Shown piece by piece: positions 26,243 through 34,784 of a DNA stretch of 64,000 nucleotides. The notes below the pieces were generated by a model. That model did not search any database. It was given only the letters and a program-made list of their open reading frames with translations, and had not been told where the DNA came from. This DNA is from Bacteroidetes bacterium 46-16 (GTDB lineage: Bacteria; Bacteroidota; Bacteroidia; Chitinophagales; Chitinophagaceae): positions 186,001 through 250,000 of the forward strand of contig MKUN01000029.1 in NCBI GenBank assembly GCA_001897835.1. Reading direction: 5' to 3'. A program made the translations under genes and the position numbers. The number at the start of each line of letters is the position of its first letter. The stretch's first letter is position 1.

Positions 26243-26599
26243 TTAATAAAAAGCATCCTCAAAATGCAGTACTTCCGTCGGGCTACCCCTTTCCAGCAAG
26301 ATGCTGATTGTATCAAAACGGGCATAGGTGTATGAAGGCTCTGTTTCCAGGAAAGCTTCTGCCGCCAACTTCAGAAAACCCTGTTTTTTCAGATTTACTG
26401 CCTCCTCCGGGTAACCAAAATGGTAACTGCTCCGCGTCTTTACTTCCACAAATACCAATACCTTATCCTTTTCGGCAATAATATCCACCTCCTTCCTGCC
26501 AAAGCGCCAGTTGCAGTGCAATATCCTGTAACCTTTTTTTAGCAAAAAGTTTTCAGCTATTTGTTCGCCTTTTATGCCAGTTTCGTTATGTTTGGCCAT
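26243..26599 (-). CDS. yraN: YraN family (UPF0102) nuclease-fold protein
   Basis: A 118-residue protein starting at MAKHNETGIKGE (26599); a longer frame to 26623 would overlap the divergent isomerase gene. Seen: GEQIAENFLLKKGY, NWRFGRKEVDIIAEKD and VFVEVKTRSS, i.e. the D...ExK core of the restriction-endonuclease-like fold typical of YraN. The biological role is not established; it is often near DNA repair or rnhB genes. Separated by 15 bases from the divergent phosphosugar isomerase gene. Confidence 0.9.
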   Translation of the reverse strand: MAKHNETGIKGEQIAENFLLKKGYRILHCNWRFGRKEVDIIAEKDKVLVFVEVKTRSSYHFGYPEEAVNLKKQGFLKLAAEAFLETEPSYTYARFDTISILLERGSPTEVLHFEDAFY

Positions 26600-26614
26600 T
26601 GAAATGGATAAAAT

Positions 26615-27598
26615 ATGAAGCAACTGATCTCAGACTTTTCTGCCCAGTTACATGAAGCATTGATCATAGGACAAAGTTATCGTTTCCACGCAGAGCAAAA
26701 AGAATTCAGCAATGTAATATTGACCGGGCTCGGTGGTAGCGGTATAGGTGGCTCTATTGTACAGAATTATGTGTTCGACAAAATGAAAATACCTTTTGCC
26801 GTCAATAAGGATTATTTTCTGCCTTCTTATATAAGCAGGCGCTCGCTTGTTATTGTTTCGTCTTACTCGGGCAATACGGAAGAAACGATCGCAGCTATGC
26901 AGCAGGCTATAAAAAAGAGAGCAACGATTGTATGCATTACTTCAGGCGGCAAGATTGCGGAACTGGCCAAGAAGAAAAAAATAGATTGCATTTTGCTTCC
27001 CGCTGGTATGCCACCGCGCGCATGTATAGGCTATTCTATGGTGCAGGTGTTGTATATCCTCGCTCACTTTGGTCTTATTAATAATGATTTCAGGCGCAAT
27101 ATCAAATCATCCATCAAGCTGCTTAATGAAGAAGAACAATCTATTCAGAAAAAGGCAAAGGCTATAGCTAAAAAACTTACAGGCAAGCTACCTGTTATCT
27201 ACGCAGCCTCCGATTACGAAGGGCTTGCCATACGTGTGCGCCAGCAAATAAATGAAAACAGCAAAATGCTTGCATGGCATGGTGTGATACCCGAAATGAA
27301 CCATAACGAACTGGTAGGCTGGCGCGATAAAGATGCTAAAAAAGCGGTGCTGATATTGAGGAACGAAGATGACTACGATCGTGTAAAGACCCGCATCAAC
27401 ATCAATAAAAAAGTAATCAGGAAGTATACACCCAATATCATCGAGCTGTACTCAAAAGGCAAAAGCTACTGGGAAAAGATATTTTACTTCATCCATGTTA
27501 CCGACTGGGTATCTGTATATCTTGCCGACCTGCACAATGTGAATGCTACTGAAGTAAAAGTTATTGACTACCTCAAAGGGCAGCTTGCAAAATCATAA
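26615..27598 (+). CDS. Bifunctional phosphoglucose/phosphomannose isomerase (SIS domain)
   Basis: A 327-residue cytoplasmic enzyme interconverting fructose-6-phosphate with glucose-6-phosphate and mannose-6-phosphate. Seen: tandem SIS folds with NVILTGLGGSGIGGSI near residue 32, VIVSSYSGNTEETIAAM near residue 75, PAGMPPRACIGYS, and C-terminal PEMNHNELVGW followed by LHNVNATEVKVIDYLK. These are the conserved blocks of the archaeal-type PGI/PMI family. Length is normal. It is divergent from yraN and followed by a strong terminator. Confidence 0.9.
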   Translation: MKQLISDFSAQLHEALIIGQSYRFHAEQKEFSNVILTGLGGSGIGGSIVQNYVFDKMKIPFAVNKDYFLPSYISRRSLVIVSSYSGNTEETIAAMQQAIKKRATIVCITSGGKIAELAKKKKIDCILLPAGMPPRACIGYSMVQVLYILAHFGLINNDFRRNIKSSIKLLNEEEQSIQKKAKAIAKKLTGKLPVIYAASDYEGLAIRVRQQINENSKMLAWHGVIPEMNHNELVGWRDKDAKKAVLILRNEDDYDRVKTRININKKVIRKYTPNIIELYSKGKSYWEKIFYFIHVTDWVSVYLADLHNVNATEVKVIDYLKGQLAKS

Positions 27599-27611
27599 CC
27601 TGCCGCAGCAA

Positions 27612-27654
27612 CAAATTAAAAGCCGCACGGTAATACCGCGCGGCTTTTAATTTG
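27612..27654. terminator. Bidirectional terminator between convergent genes
   Basis: A long inverted repeat, CAAATTAAAAGCCGC (27612-27626) with GCGGCTTTTAATTTG (27640-27654), has an inner CGGT/ACCG stem. It is centred between the isomerase and a convergent lipoprotein gene, with A/T tails on both sides. Confidence 0.9.
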
Positions 27655-27667
27655 TTGAATATAACTG

Positions 27668-28069
27668 TTAATATACCGACATAGGTATATTGATATAATA
27701 ATCGCGTTCGCGGTCCACTGTTACCGTCATAGACCCGCTGGCACCTTGCTGATATACGGGGTCATAACCCTTTGCGAACAGGAAGTAATTGCCAGTTGTA
27801 AGACTGCTGAATGTAGCCAGCGGCCTGCCCAGGTCTTTTACTGCAGCCCAGGCCGAATCATCATAGCCGGTTAGTTTCGGAGCTTCGGTAGCATTATACT
27901 TTATATAGATCATACAACTGTCTATATCGCGTGCCATGTGCTGCGCTGCCACATGCAATGTGGCACTGCCACCATAGCCACCACCTGTTATCTCATTTTT
28001 CTTGCAGGCGCCGATAAGAAGCGCCATAAATACCAACATTAATCCTGGTAAAGTAAATTTTGCTTTCAT
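27668..28069 (-). CDS. Small lipoprotein, unknown function
   Basis: A protein of about 133 residues with the start placed at 28069 (MKAKFTLPGLMLVFMALLIGAC). The lipobox is LIGAC followed by KK, a typical Bacteroidetes lipoprotein end. The mature part has alternating strands (TLHVAAQHMARDIDSCMIYIKYN; LTTGNYFLFAKGYDP) resembling a small Ig-like or carboxypeptidase-regulatory-like beta domain. Periplasmic or outer-membrane location expected. No specific family recognised. Confidence 0.65.
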   Translation of the reverse strand: MKAKFTLPGLMLVFMALLIGACKKNEITGGGYGGSATLHVAAQHMARDIDSCMIYIKYNATEAPKLTGYDDSAWAAVKDLGRPLATFSSLTTGNYFLFAKGYDPVYQQGASGSMTVTVDRERDYYINIPMSVY

Positions 28070-28263
28070 ACCCCCTAAGATACCTAATAACATTTAATAT
28101 TTATAGTATTTAGCTTGCAGCTACTGCCTATCTTAACGGCCTATATTGGGGTAATATCTGGCGAATCTTAAAAAAACATTAAAATTCACCTCATTTATAT
28201 CCTTTTCTACCACATTTTACACCATTAAATTATCTTTATACTCATTCATTGCCATACTTTTAT

Positions 28264-28275
28264 ACCTGTACAGGT
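28264..28275. promoter_or_regulatory. 12-bp palindrome upstream of the MbnP-like gene
   Basis: A perfect palindrome ACCTGTACAGGT lies 60 bases before the ATG of the MbnP-like gene. It is symmetric enough for a dimeric regulator, but a single palindrome of this size can occur by chance. Confidence 0.3.
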
Positions 28276-28335
28276 CCTAGAATTCCCGGAAAACGACGCA
28301 TAATTTTACCAATAACGAGCGCATAAAACATATAT

Positions 28336-29088
28336 ATGAATACAACTTTAAAAACATTCATTACACTCGGTTGCATATTACTCGTCTTCAGTTCCTGCCA
28401 CCGCGATATTTCTTTTACACCCACCCAAAGAGCAGCTTTATTTTTTCACTTGCACCACTATATTAATGATACACACATAAGCACTGGCCAAATGGCAGTT
28501 GATGACTCCGGCAGGCGCTACCAGCTAAACGTGGGCAAGTTCTATATCTCTCAGATCACACTGCATGGGGCAGATGGTACAGACTGGCAATCTTATGGCA
28601 AATTCACCATAGTTACCATTGGCAAAGAAGAATACCTTGTGGACAGCGTACCTGTAGGTAATTATAAATCTATCTCATTCACAATAGGCTTAGATCCTAC
28701 TACCAATACTACCGATCCTTCCCAGTATTCAAGTGGCGATGCACTTGCAGCTCAAAGTCCCTCTATGTGGTTTGGCGAAGGAAAAGGATATATTTTCATG
28801 AACGTGCAGGGCCTGGCCGATACAACAGCAACACAAAATGGCGCTTTGAATATACCTTTCAGTTACCAGGTAGGTACCGATAACCTTGCGCGAAAAGTCA
28901 ACATGCCCAATAACTCATTTTCTATGGTGGCCAACCAATCGCAGGTATTGGATATAAAAGTAGATTACAGCGTGTTCCTGCAATCACTCAATTTTAAAAC
29001 ACAGGGGGCATGCACGCCATTCAGTGATGCAGTATTTGCTACTACATTAGCCAACAGGATACCGAAGATGTTCAGTTGGGGATTATAA
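28336..29088 (+). CDS. MbnP-family lipoprotein
   Basis: A 250-residue lipoprotein; the signal peptide ends in LLVFSSC near residue 21. The MbnP-like domain follows, with LFFHLHHYIND, YQLNVGKFYISQITLH, a DSVPVGNYKSISFTIGLD block, SPSMWFGEGKGYIFMNVQG, and later DIKVDYSVFLQ. MbnP proteins are periplasmic and associated with copper/methanobactin or MbnH haem partners in some species; the metal role is not shown here. No MbnH-like cytochrome gene follows. It stands alone between convergent terminators. Confidence 0.8.
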   Translation: MNTTLKTFITLGCILLVFSSCHRDISFTPTQRAALFFHLHHYINDTHISTGQMAVDDSGRRYQLNVGKFYISQITLHGADGTDWQSYGKFTIVTIGKEEYLVDSVPVGNYKSISFTIGLDPTTNTTDPSQYSSGDALAAQSPSMWFGEGKGYIFMNVQGLADTTATQNGALNIPFSYQVGTDNLARKVNMPNNSFSMVANQSQVLDIKVDYSVFLQSLNFKTQGACTPFSDAVFATTLANRIPKMFSWGL

Positions 29089-29090
29089 AA

Positions 29091-29125
29091 ATGCCGGGAC
29101 AAAAAAATAAGTCTCATCCCGGCAT
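29091..29125 (-). terminator. Terminator for the DUF1573 gene
   Basis: A 9-bp perfect stem ATGCCGGGA/TCCCGGCAT (29091-29099 with 29117-29125) lies between convergent genes. On the minus strand it runs into TTTTATAA, so it mainly serves the minus-strand gene. Confidence 0.75.
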
Positions 29126-29140
29126 ATAGCAGGTATCATC

Positions 29141-29560
29141 TTAGTTAGCAGGTACAGTTGCAGCCACTGCTGTCGTACTGCTTTTCACAGTTCCCTTTAT
29201 GTGCACAAATGTTTGAGCCTGCTCTGCATCAGACAATATAGCTATGTCTTTCACAAAAGGACCTACCCTGCCGCTGGTATGATACGTTACATGTATCTTA
29301 TCACTCTTACCCGGCAATATGGGCTGTGTTGGCCAGTGGGCTACCGTGCAGCCACATCCGGCCGTGGCATTCTTAATGATCACAGGTGTTTTGCCTGTAT
29401 TGGTCAGTACAAAGTCGTATGCTGCATCCGGGCCTTCCTGTATAGCGCCAAAGTCGTGCATATCGGTTTCAAATTGTAGTTTACCTGTTGTCTTGTCTTG
29501 TGCATTTGCACTGGTTATACTCATGGCAATGCCCATAAGTATGATGATCACTTTTTTCAT
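29141..29560 (-). CDS. DUF1573 domain protein (copy 1)
   Basis: A 139-residue exported protein with a signal peptide ending near residue 20 (TSANAQ). The single Ig-like DUF1573 domain shows HDFGAIQEGPDAAYDFVLTN, IIKNATAGCGCTVAHWPTQPI, KIHVTYHTSGRVGPF and FVHIKGTV. The GCGC motif is conserved. It is related to two more copies at 52061 and 52607. Function not established; periplasmic or surface location expected. Confidence 0.9.
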   Translation of the reverse strand: MKKVIIILMGIAMSITSANAQDKTTGKLQFETDMHDFGAIQEGPDAAYDFVLTNTGKTPVIIKNATAGCGCTVAHWPTQPILPGKSDKIHVTYHTSGRVGPFVKDIAILSDAEQAQTFVHIKGTVKSSTTAVAATVPAN

Positions 29561-29602
29561 ACTCTTTGATTTTTTATCGGTTATATAATATGGAACACTT
29601 AC

Positions 29603-30568
29603 TTAGTCGCAATCTTCAGGCATCTGTGTACATGGCCTTAAAACAAAGTCGCCTGTACTGCCATTGAATGCCAGGCAATCCGAATTAAACTCGCCTGCAG
29701 TAATATCACCTTTTTTTGCCCCCGTCATATAGCTGAACAATTCACCGGCTGCGGGTTTTGAGTGTTCGTCCAGCACCAGTGTTTCACCGGTAGTTATCTT
29801 CTTGATGATGATCTCATCGATCGTAGTGTTGCATTTTTTTGCACTGCCGGGCGATACATGATATTGCAAAGCACCAGTTTCGTTCGGCGCCAGCCTGCTG
29901 CAACTGGGCAGGATAGCGGCCTTTCCCCCGGCGCATACTTGTTTCTGGATGATACATATTTCTATAGGGCTGGCTGTACTGTTGCACAGCAGTTCTTTGT
30001 CCGTCTTCACAGCAACTGTTGCTTGTTCTTTAACCGGAAGCATATCAATTTTTTGAGCTTTCCTCTTTCCATGATGCGTGGCCCTGTTATTTACAGTGAT
30101 CTTTTTATCCTCTTTCGCTACTGGCATTTCGTCCTTATTCATTACAGTAGCCGGCTGCTTCGTTATTTGCGAATGCGGTACTTTATATCCTGCGAATGCA
30201 TGTTGCTTTGTAAGTGTTTTCTTATTCAGCAAGCCATTACCCAGCCAATATGCCCCGGCAAGTATCAATAACAATGCTGCCGCTCTTATCCATTTCACCG
30301 CCGGTATCCTGCAGGTCGCAATATTTGTATTATCTGCACCACTAACCCTTTGCCTGAACCTATACCATGCTTCATTTACATCAATGCTACAGCCCATATC
30401 TATCATTCCGCAGGTATCCCATACCATTTGCAATTGTTCAAAGCGCTGCATTGCCTGCCCATCCTCATTCTTCGCTTTCAAAACATGCTCTTTTTCTACA
30501 GCAGGCAATTCATTCAGCAGGCACTTTAACAGCTGCGCATCCGTAATATGTTTGTTACTCTTTTTCAC
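29603..30568 (-). CDS. Membrane anti-sigma factor-like protein
   Basis: A 321-residue protein. The N-terminal cytoplasmic region of about 90 residues (DAQLLKCLLNELPAVEKEHV, ...NEAWYRFRQRV) is typical of Bacteroidetes anti-sigma factors. One membrane segment lies near residues 93-111 (WIRAAALLLILAGAYWLGN). The long periplasmic part is Lys/Thr-rich with several cysteines. It overlaps the ECF sigma gene upstream by 4 bases (ATGA), giving translational coupling. It probably binds and inhibits that sigma factor; unlike FecR-type proteins I see no clear FecR domain. Confidence 0.75.
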   Translation of the reverse strand: MKKSNKHITDAQLLKCLLNELPAVEKEHVLKAKNEDGQAMQRFEQLQMVWDTCGMIDMGCSIDVNEAWYRFRQRVSGADNTNIATCRIPAVKWIRAAALLLILAGAYWLGNGLLNKKTLTKQHAFAGYKVPHSQITKQPATVMNKDEMPVAKEDKKITVNNRATHHGKRKAQKIDMLPVKEQATVAVKTDKELLCNSTASPIEICIIQKQVCAGGKAAILPSCSRLAPNETGALQYHVSPGSAKKCNTTIDEIIIKKITTGETLVLDEHSKPAAGELFSYMTGAKKGDITAGEFNSDCLAFNGSTGDFVLRPCTQMPEDCD

Positions 30569-31188
30569 GGCATCCAGTTTTTAATATTTATGAACAGCAC
30601 ACAGAGCACAGGCAGGTAATCTGCGAGTTTTTTTCGCAAAAATTCCAGGGCTTTGCACATGTGGTTTTCTACTGTTTTTACAGAGATCCCCAGGCGGGCA
30701 GCAATATCCTTATACTTTAAACCCTCAAACCTGCTCATATGAAAGACCGTCCGGCACTGGTTAGGCAGCGCATTAAGTGCCATAACTATTTTTTCTTCCA
30801 GTTCTTTAAGCTCTGCAGGATCTGTGGTATTGGCCGTCTCGCTATGCTGTGCCAATATGTGCATGCGATAGTCGTGCTTTACTTTATCGTGCTTTAATAT
30901 GTTCAGTGCATTGGTGTAAGTAGCTTTATACAAATAAGCTGCGATCTGCCCTCCCCACTGCACACTATCTTTTATCTCCCATAACCGGGAAAAGACCTGT
31001 TGTACTATCTCTTCGGCAATAGTCTCATTTTTGACTATGGTATAAGCGTATTTATATAGCCGCTCGAAATGCTCACGGAATAATTGTTCGAAAACAATAG
31101 TACTAGACCTTGCATCATGAGCGGTATTGCAGGCCTCATCGTCTGTTATCGTCATGAAACATGGTAATTGTATGGTAGTCCCGGGCAA
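30565..31188 (-). CDS. ECF RNA polymerase sigma-70 factor
   Basis: A 207-residue protein; a start at 31155 (MTITDDEAC) is also possible. Region 2 is at about residues 35-100 (FEQLFREHFERLYKYAYTIV, EEIVQQVFSRLWE) and region 4 at about 140-195 (LPNQCRTVFHMSRFEGLKYKDIA, GISVKTVENHMCKALEFLR). This is the Bacteroidetes 'sigma-70 family, family 1' layout. It is coupled to the downstream anti-sigma gene by a 4-base overlap. It directs RNA polymerase to a regulon that the sequence does not reveal. Confidence 0.9.
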   Translation of the reverse strand: MPGTTIQLPCFMTITDDEACNTAHDARSSTIVFEQLFREHFERLYKYAYTIVKNETIAEEIVQQVFSRLWEIKDSVQWGGQIAAYLYKATYTNALNILKHDKVKHDYRMHILAQHSETANTTDPAELKELEEKIVMALNALPNQCRTVFHMSRFEGLKYKDIAARLGISVKTVENHMCKALEFLRKKLADYLPVLCVLFINIKNWMP

Positions 31189-31363
31189 ATCTTTTTGCTT
31201 TATAGTATAACAATTCAGCCTGCTTTAGCCACTACTTATGCGGATAATAAATATACAGGTGGCTATTACTGCAAGTATAAAGACAGGCAATGCCCCGACC
31301 GGGTAAGCTATTGGCTGCTAAGAAAATGTAAAAATGCACCGAGGTGGTAAGCAGGGATATGAA

Positions 31364-31391
31364 AAAAGCGAAGCCTTAAGGCTTCGCTTTT
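31364..31391. terminator. Perfect 28-bp palindromic terminator
   Basis: AAAAGCGAAGCCTT (31364-31377) is immediately followed by its exact reverse complement, giving a hairpin with no unpaired spacer. T runs lie on both sides. On the minus strand it terminates transcription past the tRNA-Leu fragment. Confidence 0.85.
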
Positions 31392-31393
31392 CG

Positions 31394-31464
31394 TGCGGCA
31401 GAGGAGATTCGAACTCCCACACCCGTTATCCCGCAGATGGCGGGACTACCACCTCAAACAGTGC
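31394..31464 (-). pseudogene. Truncated tRNA-Leu copy
   Basis: Minus strand. The 3' end (T arm, acceptor 3' strand, discriminator A) is identical to the intact tRNA-Leu over about 35 bases. The anticodon-loop side (TTTGAGGTGG) is also recognisable. The variable-arm region is replaced by a new CCCGC/GCGGG hairpin, one base is lost in the anticodon stem, and the acceptor 5' strand and D arm are missing, replaced by the terminator of the upstream tRNA. It cannot form a tRNA. Confidence 0.85.
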
Positions 31465-31465
31465 T

Positions 31466-31497
31466 CAAAAAAATGGACAGACCCAATGTCTGTCCAT
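31466..31497 (-). terminator. Terminator of tRNA-Leu
   Basis: A perfect 10-bp stem ATGGACAGAC/GTCTGTCCAT (31473-31482 with 31488-31497) is followed on the minus strand by seven T residues. It sits 6 bases after the intact tRNA-Leu. Confidence 0.88.
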
Positions 31498-31503
31498 ATA
31501 AAG

Positions 31504-31588
31504 TGCGGCAGAGGAGATTCGAACTCCCACACCCGTTACAGGCGCTACCACCTCAAAGTAGTGCGTCTACCAGTTTCGCCACCGCCGC
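31504..31588 (-). tRNA. tRNA-Leu (anticodon GAG)
   Basis: An 85-nt class II tRNA on the minus strand. The acceptor GCGGCGG (5' end at 31588) pairs with CTGCCGC (31505-31511). The discriminator is A, typical of leucine. The D loop contains TGGT, the anticodon loop is TTGAGGT with anticodon GAG, and the T loop is TTCGAAT. CCA is not encoded. Followed by its own terminator. Confidence 0.95.
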
Positions 31589-31675
31589 ATTTGAGGGAGT
31601 GCAAATATAAAGCAAAAATCAGGATAGCAAATAAAGCATTTCAGAATATTTCCATTCACCAGCGCAAGCCCGGGG

Positions 31676-32812
31676 TTATCTTCTCAGTATGATCCGGAAA
31701 GTGGTACCCTTATCCAACTCTGACTGCTTAACGAAAAGTGAGCCGTGGTGGTATTTCTCAATGATGCGTTTGGAGAGGGATAAACCGAGGCCCCAACCCC
31801 GTTTTTTAGTGGTGAAACCGGGATTGAATATCTTTTTCACCTGGTGCTTGGGAATGCCTTTGCCAGTATCGCTCACATCAATATATACATGGTGCTGCAG
31901 ATCCGTTACCCGAACTTCAATAGACCCGCTCCCCCCCATTGCATCCAGGGCATTGCGTATCAAATTCTCTATCACCCAATCGAAAAGGGGTGCACTCATG
32001 TTCACAGGTATCTCCTTCTTATTGGCCTGCAATGATATAGACACTTTCTTGGGCGCACGCTTTTGCATATAGTCCACCATGTTCTGCAGGCGCTCAACAA
32101 TATTGTCTTCAACCAGTTGCGGGGCACTGCCCACTTTACTGAACCGGTCGGCCACAAGCTTCAGCCGGTCAATATCTTTTTGCATCTCTGCTACCGGCTC
32201 ATCATTCACCTCATGCTCCTTGAGCAGTTCCATCCATGCCTCAATAGAGCTTAGCGGCGTGCCCAGTTGGTGCGCTGTCTCTTTCGACAGGCCCACCCAT
32301 ACCTGGTTTTGTATGGAGCGGTGGGCTGCACTGAGGGCTATGAGCACTACTACCAGGAAGAGCAATATAATAGTAAGCTGCACATAGGGGAAATAGCGTA
32401 ATTGCAACAAGAGATAGGACTCGCCGTAATATATATAATTGGTCCCCGACTCATAGTCCGATACGATAGGCTCATGCTCTGATTTATACCCTTCCAGCTT
32501 TTCTTGCAATAGTTTGCGACCGTTTTTGCTGTGCAGGGTATCTATATTCTTGTAATCTTTTATATGGCCCTGCTCGTCGGTTATGATAAGGGGTATAGTA
32601 ATATTTTGGGTTATGATGTCGGATGCGAGTGATATATCCTGGTTGGATTTCGCATTATTCATCGTTTTTATTCCCTCAACAACTTGCTCAACCCTTCTTT
32701 TTTCTTCAATGGCAAGGTTGCCGGCAAGCCGGTTGGTATAATAAAGCGTTGCGGTAACTATGCCCAGGGCAACAACGATCAAATAGGTCTTCCAATTAAT
32801 ATATTGACGCAT
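31676..32812 (-). CDS. Membrane sensor histidine kinase
   Basis: A 378-residue inner-membrane kinase. Two membrane segments lie at about residues 8-26 and 146-162 and flank a periplasmic sensor domain of about 120 residues. The phosphoacceptor block is KETAHQLGTPLSSIEAW with His181, an atypical H-box of the Bacteroidetes AHQLGTPL type. The ATPase domain has NLIRNALDAM (N box), DTGKGIP (G1) and GWGLGLSLSKRIIE (G2). No response regulator is adjacent, so it is an orphan kinase. The signal is unknown. Confidence 0.9.
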   Translation of the reverse strand: MRQYINWKTYLIVVALGIVTATLYYTNRLAGNLAIEEKRRVEQVVEGIKTMNNAKSNQDISLASDIITQNITIPLIITDEQGHIKDYKNIDTLHSKNGRKLLQEKLEGYKSEHEPIVSDYESGTNYIYYGESYLLLQLRYFPYVQLTIILLFLVVVLIALSAAHRSIQNQVWVGLSKETAHQLGTPLSSIEAWMELLKEHEVNDEPVAEMQKDIDRLKLVADRFSKVGSAPQLVEDNIVERLQNMVDYMQKRAPKKVSISLQANKKEIPVNMSAPLFDWVIENLIRNALDAMGGSGSIEVRVTDLQHHVYIDVSDTGKGIPKHQVKKIFNPGFTTKKRGWGLGLSLSKRIIEKYHHGSLFVKQSELDKGTTFRIILRR

Positions 32813-32866
32813 ATCAGCTGAAACGAAATCAGGGTAAAAATATTATGATTTTGAGTGAATATCTAT

Positions 32867-32874
32867 TATTTTTG
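32867..32874 (+). promoter_or_regulatory. Bacteroidetes -7 element (TATTTTTG)
   Basis: A TAnnTTTG match lies 19 bases before the ATG at 32894. It supports that start over the upstream in-frame ATG at 32855, which would precede the promoter. Confidence 0.4.
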
Positions 32875-32893
32875 CCCCGGTAATTTTTCCTCA

Positions 32894-33115
32894 ATGGACA
32901 TGCAACAACACAACCAGGAAATTCAAGAGATAGACAACCACTCTGATATAGAACTTAGCAAACCGACTAAGTCGCGTTTTTTATTCCTTTTGGGCTTCTT
33001 CGGCTTTTTCATCTTTGCATGGGCTGGCTGCTACAATCTTTGGGAGCACCGTTTCCAGAAAAATGATGATGTAAAAGTACCGGATAATACCCTTTACGAG
33101 CCAAAGTACAAATAA
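32894..33115 (+). CDS. Small single-pass membrane protein
   Basis: A 73-residue protein from MDMQQHNQEIQEI. The acidic, Gln-rich cytoplasmic N-terminus is followed by one membrane helix (about residues 30-48, FLFLLGFFGFFIFAWAGCY) and a short polar C-terminus (KVPDNTLYEPKY). The start is chosen by the promoter match upstream. It is 20 bases before the glycosyltransferase gene and probably co-transcribed. Family not recognised. Confidence 0.6.
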   Translation: MDMQQHNQEIQEIDNHSDIELSKPTKSRFLFLLGFFGFFIFAWAGCYNLWEHRFQKNDDVKVPDNTLYEPKYK

Positions 33116-33135
33116 TCATTGGCTTGCTTTAAGCA

Positions 33136-34182
33136 ATGATCGAGTGCCTGCAAGATACCGCTGTTGTCATTTTAAGCTATAATGGTAAAAAATGGCATGA
33201 ACAGTTTTTGCCACTTATCGTTTCCGAAGCACATACCGGCTATGATGTAGTGGTAGTGGACAATGCCTCAACTGACGATACCTACCAATATATACTCGAC
33301 AATTATCCCACAGTAAAGACCGTACAGATACCTGTGAACCATGGCTTTGCCTATGGCTATGCCGAAGGGCTGAAGCAGGTAAAAGCCAAATACTACATAC
33401 TGCTCAGCTCTGACTTTGAGGTGACCCAGGGCTGGTTCAAGCCGCTGCATGATGCAATGGAGGCCGATGAGCGGCTTGCCGCCTGCCAGCCCAAGATACG
33501 CTACTGGCGGGAGCGCGAATACTTTGAGTATGCAGGTGCAGGCGGGGGCTTTAAAGACAAACTGGGCTATATGTTTTGCCGCGGCCGCATTTTCAACACA
33601 CTGGAGAAAGACGAAGGTCAATATAACGACAGCATAGAGGTATTCTGGGCCTCGGGCGGCTGCTTCGTAGTGCGTGCCGACCTATACCATGCTATGGGCG
33701 GCCTTGACCCGGAACTGTATGCGCATATGGAGGAGATAGACCTATGCTGGCGTTTTAAGAACGCAGGCTACAGGATAGGCTATGTAGGCTCATCGACCGT
33801 GTACCATGTAGGTGGCAGCGTGATCAGCTATGGCAGCCCGCAAAAGCTGTACTACAACTTCCGTAACAGCCTGGTATTACTCTTAAAAAATGAGCGGGGC
33901 AGTACGCTGCTCTGGCTATTCCCGCTACGGCTGGTGCTGGATGGTATTGCGGGGCTACAGGCCTTGCTAAAGGGCAAGTGGATAGAAACGAAGACCATCA
34001 TTAAAGCGCACTTTCATTTTTACCGCAAGCTGGGCATGTGGCTCGGCCGCCGGCGCGAGAACAAGAAGCGCATTACGACCCGTAACGAGGCTGGTATCTA
34101 TAAGCGCAGTATCGTATGGGATTATTTTGCGGGGGGCAAGAAGACATTTCCGCAACTGAAGTGGGGAACGAAACGCCTTTAA
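33136..34182 (+). CDS. Family 2 glycosyltransferase
   Basis: A 348-residue GT-A fold enzyme transferring a sugar from a nucleotide-sugar donor, probably in envelope polysaccharide or lipid glycan synthesis. Seen: AVVILSYNGKKWHEQFL at the N-terminus, VVDNASTDDTYQYI near residue 36, LLSSDFEVTQGW (donor/metal-binding region) near residue 90, and the acceptor-side AHMEEIDLCWRFKNAGY near residue 195. The C-terminal region is hydrophobic and basic. This is the rhamnosyltransferase-like GT2 group by overall pattern. Acceptor unknown. Confidence 0.9.
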   Translation: MIECLQDTAVVILSYNGKKWHEQFLPLIVSEAHTGYDVVVVDNASTDDTYQYILDNYPTVKTVQIPVNHGFAYGYAEGLKQVKAKYYILLSSDFEVTQGWFKPLHDAMEADERLAACQPKIRYWREREYFEYAGAGGGFKDKLGYMFCRGRIFNTLEKDEGQYNDSIEVFWASGGCFVVRADLYHAMGGLDPELYAHMEEIDLCWRFKNAGYRIGYVGSSTVYHVGGSVISYGSPQKLYYNFRNSLVLLLKNERGSTLLWLFPLRLVLDGIAGLQALLKGKWIETKTIIKAHFHFYRKLGMWLGRRRENKKRITTRNEAGIYKRSIVWDYFAGGKKTFPQLKWGTKRL

Positions 34183-34784
34183 ACTCCCGAAATAACCTGG
34201 ACAGGCACGATCTACATGATCCTTTTGGATTGCCAAGACCAAAGGGAGTTATTACCGGTTTTCATAAGCCGTATTATTTCCTGTCCGTTGCGCCATTTTC
34301 ATCACATTGCATTGACAATCAAATCATAAGCAGAAAATAGTTATTTCCTGCCTTTACCGGTTTTCCAATTGGCAGCGGTTGCCTGAATGCCCGGGCATTA
34401 CCTATACATTGCCTATGTTTTGCCGTTCTTAAGCGTGTTCCGACCGTTTGTAAAGAACTAATGCTACTCACCATCCATTGCCTATGTATCGCCTATGATG
34501 TACCCTCAATTAACGCCCATGACCGCTTAAAGCTTTACTGACGCTAACCCTTACTCAATAAAAAAAGAACTTTTGCTTGTTTGAATGTGCTGATGTAAAG
34601 TCAGCAAATTTTCCTAAGCTCTGCAAGTTAGCTTAGCGCAGTTATAAGCGCCAAATAATGGGGATAAGTTGTGATAAAATTGAAATTTTGAATATGAGCC
34701 TGTTCATAACAACTTTGTAGCAGAGCCTTAGTGAGAGAACCTACATTCTTCTAACCTAAAGGTGAGATATTTGAAACAAAGGGA
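34183..34784. other. Gene-free 600-base intergenic region with short repeats
   Basis: No open frame here is convincing on either strand. Visible structures are a 14-bp perfect palindrome AATGCCCGGGCATT (34386-34399), a 12-bp direct repeat CATTGCCTATGT (34407-34418 and 34476-34487) with a further GCCTATG at 34491, and a 7-bp hairpin CTAAGCT/AGCTTAG (34614-34620 with 34630-34636). They could be decayed repeat or regulatory DNA; no function is assigned. Confidence 0.5.

Noticed and set aside
31393-31692. Plus-strand open frame with RFELPHPLSRR and GRGDSNSHTR
   Set aside because: It is the antisense of tRNA-Leu and its broken copy; this kind of peptide is a frequent annotation artefact.
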